Shown here in pieces: positions 44,034 to 49,039 of a stretch of DNA of 49,039 nt (position 1 is its first letter; each line of letters begins with the position of its first letter). The stretch covers positions 1-49,039 of the forward strand of contig CAWUIO010000046.1 in the NCBI GenBank assembly GCA_963922455.1, in the 5' to 3' direction. Made by a program: the position numbers and the translations under genes. This stretch comes from CAWUIO01 sp963922455. Lineage in GTDB: Bacteria > Bacteroidota > Bacteroidia > Cytophagales > Microscillaceae. The notes below the pieces were generated by a model that had not been told where the DNA came from, did no database searches, and was given only the letters and a program-made list of their open reading frames with translations.

Positions 44034-45122
44034 ATGAATGACTTCTTAAAGTCTATACTTCAACATTCTCAGAACACCCCTCGAGAAATGTTTGATTTAC
44101 TCAATCAATACGGGTATATCGGTCAGGATAAAGCCAAACGAGCGATTTGTTTGATGGCCTATCGGCATATAAACCGAATTGTGAAGCAGTATATGCATGG
44201 AGTTCCCAGAGAAGAACTACCTAGTAAAGAAAATTATTTATTTATCGGGCCTACAGGTTCTGGAAAGACCTTCCTCGTAGAACTGCTATTTCAAAAAATA
44301 CTAAAAATCCCTTCGGTTATTGTGGATATCACTAACTTTTCAGAAACAGGATATGTAGGGCAAGATGTTCCTTCTATCCTGACCCGCTTAGTGCATGCTG
44401 CTGGAGGGGATGTTCATCTGGCTTCGGTTGGGATAATATGCCTGGATGAGTTTGATAAAATTGCCTCTGGAAAAAACTCAGCCGTTTTTTCTGGAGCGGG
44501 AACTACCAAAGATGTCACGGGGATAGGCGTGCAAAGAGAATTACTCAAGATGTTGGAATCCTCGGATATTGATATTCCAGCAAGTATTTCTCACTCATCC
44601 TACGGAGAGCGCTTTACTTTTAATACGTCTAATGTAGCCTTTATAGCTTGTGGCGCTTTTTCTGGTTTTCGACAAGTCTTGCAGGCCTCCGACCAAAACA
44701 TAGGTTTTGGAAAGCAGCCAAAAAATATAGATACCGGTATTTCTGTAACATTAAATCAAGAAGAGGTTGAAAAAGCGGTCAACTTTGAAGCCTACGGGCT
44801 TATGCCTGAACTTGTAGGGCGGTTTGCCCGGATTATCCCGTTTAATGCCCTAAGTAGGGAAGACCTGAGAAGAATCCTATACGAAAATACAATCCAGCAA
44901 TACCAGCATGAGCTAATCCTTGACGGGATACATCTTAAAATTGAAGAAGAAGTCTACGATTTGATTGTGGAGAAAAGTTTAGAAAGAGAAACAGGGGCCC
45001 GTGGCTTGAAATCCTACATTGTTGAGTACCTAGAAGATGCTTGCTTTGAGATTTACTCAAGTGATAAGCGAAATATCCGCTTGTACAAGTCGGAGGAGCA
45101 AATTGCCTGGGAAATACATTAG
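44034..45122 (+). CDS. Divergent ClpX-like AAA+ unfoldase without the zinc-binding domain
   Basis: This 362-residue ATPase follows ClpX from the AAA+ core onward: YIGQDKAKRAI, Walker A GPTGSGKT (72-79), the pore-1 loop GYVG (106-109), Walker B CLDEFDKIA (Asp138/Glu139), CGAFSGF, MPELVGRFARI (box VII arginine) and ETGARGLKS (sensor 2). The ClpP-docking IGF is present (223-225). It lacks the N-terminal four-cysteine zinc domain, and the RKH substrate-entry loop is replaced by SHSSYGERF. It is about 60 residues shorter than ClpX. It sits inside a partner-switching module, convergent with the phosphatase gene by 2 bases. Target choice is probably different from that of housekeeping ClpX. Confidence 0.85.
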   Translation: MNDFLKSILQHSQNTPREMFDLLNQYGYIGQDKAKRAICLMAYRHINRIVKQYMHGVPREELPSKENYLFIGPTGSGKTFLVELLFQKILKIPSVIVDITNFSETGYVGQDVPSILTRLVHAAGGDVHLASVGIICLDEFDKIASGKNSAVFSGAGTTKDVTGIGVQRELLKMLESSDIDIPASISHSSYGERFTFNTSNVAFIACGAFSGFRQVLQASDQNIGFGKQPKNIDTGISVTLNQEEVEKAVNFEAYGLMPELVGRFARIIPFNALSREDLRRILYENTIQQYQHELILDGIHLKIEEEVYDLIVEKSLERETGARGLKSYIVEYLEDACFEIYSSDKRNIRLYKSEEQIAWEIH

Positions 45123-45124
45123 CA

Positions 45125-46825
45125 TTAAAAGCGAATACCAAGGACTAATACATCATCGGTTTGAGGGCCATTTCCTTTCCATTCTTTTAATTCTTCGGAT
45201 AAGGCCATTTTTTGTTCGGTCATCGGAAGTGGCGATATTTCCGATATGAAATTTCGGAAGCGCTTAGTCATATATTTTCGCTTTTCTTTTTGATTGTATT
45301 GGTCCTGAAAACCATCAGAAAAGATATAGTAAGTATCTCCGCTTTGTATTTCTATTTCGTGCAAATCAAATACCTTGTCTTCTTTGTATTGCGAACTCCC
45401 CACCGGAAAGCGAGATCCTTTCACCCGGTTTAACTCCCCATTTCGGATTTGAAAAAGCGGATTGTGCGCGGCCGCAAATTCTAATACATTACGTTCTTCA
45501 TCCACGGTTATCACGGCCATATCCATCCCATCGTGAATCGCTTTCCCGTTGTTACTGCGTTTTTGTAAGGTTTCACTCAGCTTTTTATCTAATTCTAATA
45601 AAATTTGATCGGGCCGGGTTAGGCCTTGCCCAGTGATGATCTGATTGAGCAATGAATTTCCAATCATAGTCATCAGGGCTCCTGGAACCCCATGCCCCGT
45701 ACAATCACCCGCAATAATCACTTTGCGTGAACCGTGTTGGGCAAACCAATAAAAATCCCCACTCACAATATCCCGGGGTATGGCGAGGATAAACGATTGA
45801 GCAAACAATTGGCGAAATTGTTCGGGCTCCGGAATAATGGCGTCCTGGATGCGTTTGGCGTAACGAAGGCTCTTCGTGATATTGGTGTTTTGTTCCTTCA
45901 TCATGAGGCTTTGCTCATACAGCTGGTCGCGATTACTTCGGATCTGGCGGTTTTTCAAATCTAGTACTTCGGTCGCTTCGCGGAGAATCTCATTCTTCTG
46001 GCGGAGTTCTTCACTGGTTTTGATCAAGTTTTCATTGATTGCCTCGAGCTCTTCCATATTTTGCCTGATTTCTTCTTCCGAAGCACTGATTTCCTCATTT
46101 TTATGCCGGATCTCTTCTTCCGATTTTTGAAGATTGGCATTTAGGTTCTCTAAGGTAATTTTACTGCGGTCTATTTCGGCCAGATAAGAAAAAATCATCC
46201 CCAAGGTAGGCCGGAAAATACCCAGGGTAATCAAAAGCAAAGCGAGCAAGGTCAAGAGCAAGATATACAGCTCAATTTGCCCTATTCGCTGCAGCCTTTT
46301 ACTAACAGTACGGTCGTATTCTAGCGTGATATCGTCCATGATCATATCAAAGGGCTCATCCGCTTCGAGCATTATGCTGGCATAATAGGCCAAGCTATCA
46401 CCTTCTTGAAGCAAAGAGAGCTGAGTAATTGCTTGGGCCGATCGGGTGAGGTTTTGATAATGGGGATCTATTCGCTTAAATAAAAGTATGACGGGCTCCG
46501 GATTATTACCTGGAAGTCCTAAATTAGAGTCGCCATTTTTTAAACCATTATAAAAAAGCTCCCACTCAATCAAGGTTTCCTTGAGGGATTCTTGAAAAGC
46601 TTTCTGTCGGCTGGGGCTTTGGGATAAACGGAGCTGAAGTACCGTTTTTACCATTTTCTGGCAAAGCATTTCTTGCTTCCCAGAAATATTCAAAACCCGG
46701 GCATCATCTTTCTTTTTCTCCAAGGAAGATTGGACAATCCAATAACTGGCCACCGTGAGAATGACCAAAGAACCAAGGGCTAAGGTGTAATTGAATATTA
46801 ACTTTTTTCTCAGAGAAAAATGCAT
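45125..46825 (-). CDS. Membrane-bound PP2C/SpoIIE phosphatase with PilJ-type sensor domain
   Basis: This 566-residue protein is the likely STAS phosphatase of the switch. It has a membrane helix (about 9-30), a periplasmic PilJ/NarX-type four-helix sensor (about 40-185; signature LNISGKQEMLCQKMVKTVLQL), a second helix (about 185-208), a long coiled coil (about 220-320, EEEI/EELE repeats) and a C-terminal SpoIIE/RsbU domain (330-566): PRDIVSGDFYWFAQ, IAGDCTGHGVPGALMTMIG, DGMDMAVITVD, YYIFSDGFQDQ and TDDVLVLGI. The acidic metal ligands are present. A minus-strand TATTTTTG promoter element lies 115 bases upstream. Confidence 0.88.
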   Translation of the reverse strand: MHFSLRKKLIFNYTLALGSLVILTVASYWIVQSSLEKKKDDARVLNISGKQEMLCQKMVKTVLQLRLSQSPSRQKAFQESLKETLIEWELFYNGLKNGDSNLGLPGNNPEPVILLFKRIDPHYQNLTRSAQAITQLSLLQEGDSLAYYASIMLEADEPFDMIMDDITLEYDRTVSKRLQRIGQIELYILLLTLLALLLITLGIFRPTLGMIFSYLAEIDRSKITLENLNANLQKSEEEIRHKNEEISASEEEIRQNMEELEAINENLIKTSEELRQKNEILREATEVLDLKNRQIRSNRDQLYEQSLMMKEQNTNITKSLRYAKRIQDAIIPEPEQFRQLFAQSFILAIPRDIVSGDFYWFAQHGSRKVIIAGDCTGHGVPGALMTMIGNSLLNQIITGQGLTRPDQILLELDKKLSETLQKRSNNGKAIHDGMDMAVITVDEERNVLEFAAAHNPLFQIRNGELNRVKGSRFPVGSSQYKEDKVFDLHEIEIQSGDTYYIFSDGFQDQYNQKEKRKYMTKRFRNFISEISPLPMTEQKMALSEELKEWKGNGPQTDDVLVLGIRF

Positions 46826-47156
46826 GCTCAGGTATTAATATAGAGTTTCCAAGATAGAATGTCTAAGCTCCATGGGGGATAGCAAGTACTTTAACAGGAA
46901 ATAAAGCGCCTAATTAGTCTCCTGAAAAAGAAACCTTAGCAAAAATAAAGATAATTCGGGAACCCTTCAGGAATTTGATTAATAAAGAAATAATAAGATT
47001 AATCTAAGTGGCTGAATAATGGAAAGAATGCCCGCGATTATGTACGAAAATAGGGCTAGCCAATGCTAATTTTTTTTGAGGAAAAATTGTTTTTAATTTT
47101 CAAACAAACGAAATTCGCGAGCTATTTTACTTAGAGCTGAATTACCATTTACGCTT
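46826..47156. other. Divergent intergenic region between phosphatase and speD
   Basis: This AT-rich region has no gene. A minus-strand TATTTTTG (46940-46947) is an exact TAnnTTTG match for the phosphatase gene. No exact match was seen for speD on the plus strand. Confidence 0.4.
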
Positions 47157-47582
47157 ATGAAAGCACTCGCATCGCATGTATTAGCCGAGTTTTATAATTG
47201 TGATCGGGATATACTTAACAATACCAAACTCCTTGAGGATGTTTTTAAGGAAGCAACTCGTTTAAGTGGCGCTACCTTGGTGGGAAGCCACTTCCATACC
47301 TTTAGCCCTTATGGAGTAAGTGGGGTGATTGTGATTGCCGAATCCCACTTGTCGGTCCATACTTGGCCCGAGTATGGCTACGCCGCCGTAGATATTTTTA
47401 CCTGCGGGGATACCATTGAGCCCGAAAAAGCTTTTGCTTATATCAAGGAAAATCTCCAAGCCAGCCATACCGCAACGATGGAAATGCGTCGGGGGCAACT
47501 CCACGATATCGAAGGAGAGCTCAAACATAAACCTTCTGAGGAGGCCGGTCCCATCACTACCCCCCCTACTAGTAACTCATGA
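47157..47582 (+). CDS. speD: S-adenosylmethionine decarboxylase proenzyme
   Basis: SpeD makes decarboxylated SAM, the aminopropyl donor for spermidine. This 141-residue protein is of the short bacterial type. Self-cleavage before Ser63 (AESHLSVHTWPEYGYAAVDI) gives the pyruvoyl group; His68 and Cys83 (FTCGD) are the partner catalytic residues, at the same numbers as in the Thermotoga enzyme. The last 20 residues after EGELKH are proline- and threonine-rich and poorly conserved. It overlaps speE by 4 bases (ATGA). Confidence 0.95.
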   Translation: MKALASHVLAEFYNCDRDILNNTKLLEDVFKEATRLSGATLVGSHFHTFSPYGVSGVIVIAESHLSVHTWPEYGYAAVDIFTCGDTIEPEKAFAYIKENLQASHTATMEMRRGQLHDIEGELKHKPSEEAGPITTPPTSNS

Positions 47583-48439
47583 GTACTTGGTTTAGAGAAA
47601 ACCCAGATGCTTCTATTCATCAAGCCATGGCTTCTTTGGCCGTTGAGGTAGAAGAAGTGCTGTATACCGGGCAGAGCCCCTACCAAAAGCTAGAAATAGT
47701 CCGTACCAAGAGTTTTGGCAATATGATGATTTTGGACGATTGCATCATGCTCACCGAGGCCCATGAATATGCCTACCACGAGATGATAGCCCATGTACCC
47801 CTCTTTTCGGGACATCCGGCCCCCCGCGTCTTGATCATTGGGGGGGGAGATGGGGGAACCGCCCGAGAAGTACTCCGGCATCCCAGGGTGGAATATTGTA
47901 AAATGGTCGAGATTGACGCCCTGGTCGTTGAAAAATCCCGGGAGTTTTTTCCCCAGGTGAGTGTTGCCCTAGACGATCCCCGCTTGGATTTACACATTGG
48001 CGATGCCATTGAATATATTCAGGATACTTCCCATACCTACGATTTGATCCTGATTGACTCTACCGATCCCATTGGCCCGGCGGCTGGTCTCTTTCGTAAA
48101 GCGTTTTATGAGCAACTGACCACCCGGCTCAATCCGGGAGGAAAGCTGGTTTCCCAAGCCGAAAGTCCTTACTTTTTTGCCCAAACCCAGGCCGAATTTT
48201 ATGAGACCTTGAAGTCGGTTTTTGCCCACGTACACATGTATACTTCGGCGATTCCTTTCTATCCGAGTGGGTATTGGGCTTTTGTGATGGCCTCCCCTAG
48301 CCCTTTGTCTCTCGATCCTGTACGCCTAGAGGAAGCGGTGCACATTCAAGCCGATTTACACTATTATAACCCAGAGATTCACCGGGGGGCTTTTGCCTTG
48401 CCTAATTTCTTGCAGCGAAAATTAGGATTACTTGCCTGA
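47579..48439 (+). CDS. speE: Spermidine synthase
   Basis: SpeE transfers the aminopropyl group from decarboxylated SAM to putrescine. This 286-residue protein has the N-terminal beta domain (TGQSPYQKLEIVRTKSFGNM, LDDCIMLTEAHEYAYHEM), the decarboxylated-SAM site LIIGGGDGGTAREVLRH, EIDALVVEKSREFF, the catalytic DSTDPIGPA and the YPSGYWAFVMAS segment. All residues expected for an active enzyme appear present. Its start overlaps speD, so the two form a translationally coupled operon; the enzyme that provides putrescine is not in the window. Confidence 0.95.
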   Translation: MSTWFRENPDASIHQAMASLAVEVEEVLYTGQSPYQKLEIVRTKSFGNMMILDDCIMLTEAHEYAYHEMIAHVPLFSGHPAPRVLIIGGGDGGTAREVLRHPRVEYCKMVEIDALVVEKSREFFPQVSVALDDPRLDLHIGDAIEYIQDTSHTYDLILIDSTDPIGPAAGLFRKAFYEQLTTRLNPGGKLVSQAESPYFFAQTQAEFYETLKSVFAHVHMYTSAIPFYPSGYWAFVMASPSPLSLDPVRLEEAVHIQADLHYYNPEIHRGAFALPNFLQRKLGLLA

Positions 48440-48460
48440 TCATTGCGTTAAATCTCCCAT

Positions 48461-48604
48461 GGGGCGCCCCCTCCCCCGCCTAAAAAATGGGGTAAACTGT
48501 TCTTATCTGCCCAGCGGGGAGGGTCGGGCTGTCAGGCTAGGCCCCGAGCCTCCTCCCCGCCAGGCCCATTCGGTCTCGGCCCTTCGGGTTTCCATCCCTG
48601 CGCC
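48461..48604 (-). repeat. Structured intergenic repeat, copy I (divergent subfamily)
   Basis: This 144-bp element follows speE. On the minus strand it starts GGCGCAGGGATGGAAACCCG and ends GGGGGCGCCCC, so the closing stem is GGCGC/GCGCC. The internal stem is CCCTCCCC(C)GC (48469-48479) with GCGGGGAGGG (48524-48533), with a 44-base loop. The scaffold shares AGGGATGGA, a GGCC...GGCC hairpin, GGCGGGGAGG and CAGCCCGACCC with the other copies but differs between them, so it represents a second subfamily. Confidence 0.85.
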
Positions 48605-48856
48605 AGCGAATCTTGCTCCATGTATTTATGCCTAAAAATTAGGAATCGCCATTTTTATGCATGAAACGGTTTGTTTTAGTTTTTTTGAGCAAAAAGGGCC
48701 CATTTCCATAGGAATACGGGGTTCTGAGGGGATCAACCCTGTGCGCATAGTGTTCCTGAAAGAACCCTTTAAGAAAAGGGGGGCAAGGTCCATGGTGGCA
48801 TATGGGTACTTCACGGGCCAAGAAAAAAACTTCTAGGCCAGAGGTGCCTTAATTCC
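48605..48856. other. Intergenic spacer between repeats I and J
   Basis: About 250 bases hold no gene that I can support. Two overlapping minus-strand frames of 60 codons have no family character. Confidence 0.4.
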
Positions 48857-48986
48857 GGCTGAGGGATAGAGCGGCCTGTTTGAGCTCGTGTAGGCCCGGC
48901 GGGGAAAGGCAGCGAGTAGCGAAAGCCCGACCCCGGCGGCACCCAAATCCCTACAGGCTCCGCTTAGAAAACGCCGGGGGCAGCCC
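48857..48986 (+). repeat. Structured intergenic repeat, copy J
   Basis: This 130-bp copy is closest to the consensus. The closing stem is GGCTG/CAGCC. The internal stem is a perfect 8-bp CCCCGGCG (48931-48938) with CGCCGGGG (48972-48979), with a 33-base loop. The scaffold (GAGCTCGTGTAGGCCCGGCG, AAAGGCAGCGAGTAGCGAAA) is identical or nearly so to copy F. The 53 bases after it to the window end show no gene. Confidence 0.93.
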
Positions 48987-49039
48987 TAGGCCGTGCAAAG
49001 TATAATATTTTTTGAAACATTTTTAAGCCCCTTTTCCCT

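Noticed and set aside
1732..48986. Interpretation of the repeats as a CRISPR array or as insertion sequences
   Set aside because: Copies are tens of kilobases apart, occur on both strands and are not regularly spaced; they contain no transposase and no clear target-site duplications flank them.
1732..48986. Interpretation of the repeats as ordinary terminators
   Set aside because: They have no T-run after the final stem, they occur in both orientations relative to genes, and two genuine rho-independent terminators in the window (16607 and 36931) look quite different.

Overview
The window is chromosomal DNA from a member of the Bacteroidota, probably a gliding marine-type lineage such as Saprospiria or Cytophagia (the class is inference). 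Three things support this: a GldJ-type gliding lipoprotein (15175-16575), secreted proteins with signal peptides and C-terminal type IX secretion tails (2156-6668), and promoters of the Bacteroidota form TAnnTTTG 20-60 bases before several start codons. Shine-Dalgarno sequences are mostly absent. No rRNA, tRNA, CRISPR array, transposase or prophage gene was found.

Layout. 1-1719: 3' part of a bestrophin-type channel gene and an AraC-type regulator. 2156-7502: two tandem FG-GAP/ASPIC secreted paralogues and a short third relative. 7659-10091 (minus): YtoQ-like protein, a coiled-coil protein and a D-aminoacylase-like amidohydrolase. 10164-16575: TPR membrane protein, Mfd, GldJ. 16636-20480: ComF, a PyrR-like phosphoribosyltransferase, a TerC/TerB-like pair and a conserved protein of unknown function. 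21091-36894: a surface polysaccharide locus with GtrA, two nucleotide-sugar epimerases, four family-2 glycosyltransferases, a flippase, a methyltransferase, polymerase-like and ligase-like membrane proteins, and two different lipid-carrier initiating transferases. 37131-42787 (minus): MoxR ATPase downstream of three SurA/PpiD-type periplasmic folding factors, one carrying an inserted OmpA domain. 42886-46825: a partner-switching module (STAS antagonist, RsbW-like kinase, membrane-bound PP2C phosphatase) with a divergent ClpX-like ATPase inside it. 47157-48439: SpeD-SpeE spermidine operon.

The most striking signal is not a protein. Ten copies of a roughly 114-144 bp intergenic element (copies A-J) lie on both strands across the window. 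Each has a conserved scaffold of about 75 bases, a closing stem made by its two ends, and an internal stem that holds an unrelated loop, usually 33-39 bases long. The closing stem changes in step on both sides: GGCTT with AAGCC in four copies, GGCTG with CAGCC in five, GGCGC with GCGCC in one. The internal stem also changes in step (CCCGCGCC/GGCGCGGG, CCCCGGCG/CGCCGGGG, CCCTGAT/ATCAGGG, CCCCGGCT/AGCCGGGG). This compensatory pattern means that a folded RNA or folded single-stranded DNA is under selection or is what gets copied. I cannot match the element to a named family.

Limits: all calls come from reading the sequence. Family names rest on recognised motifs, not on searches.
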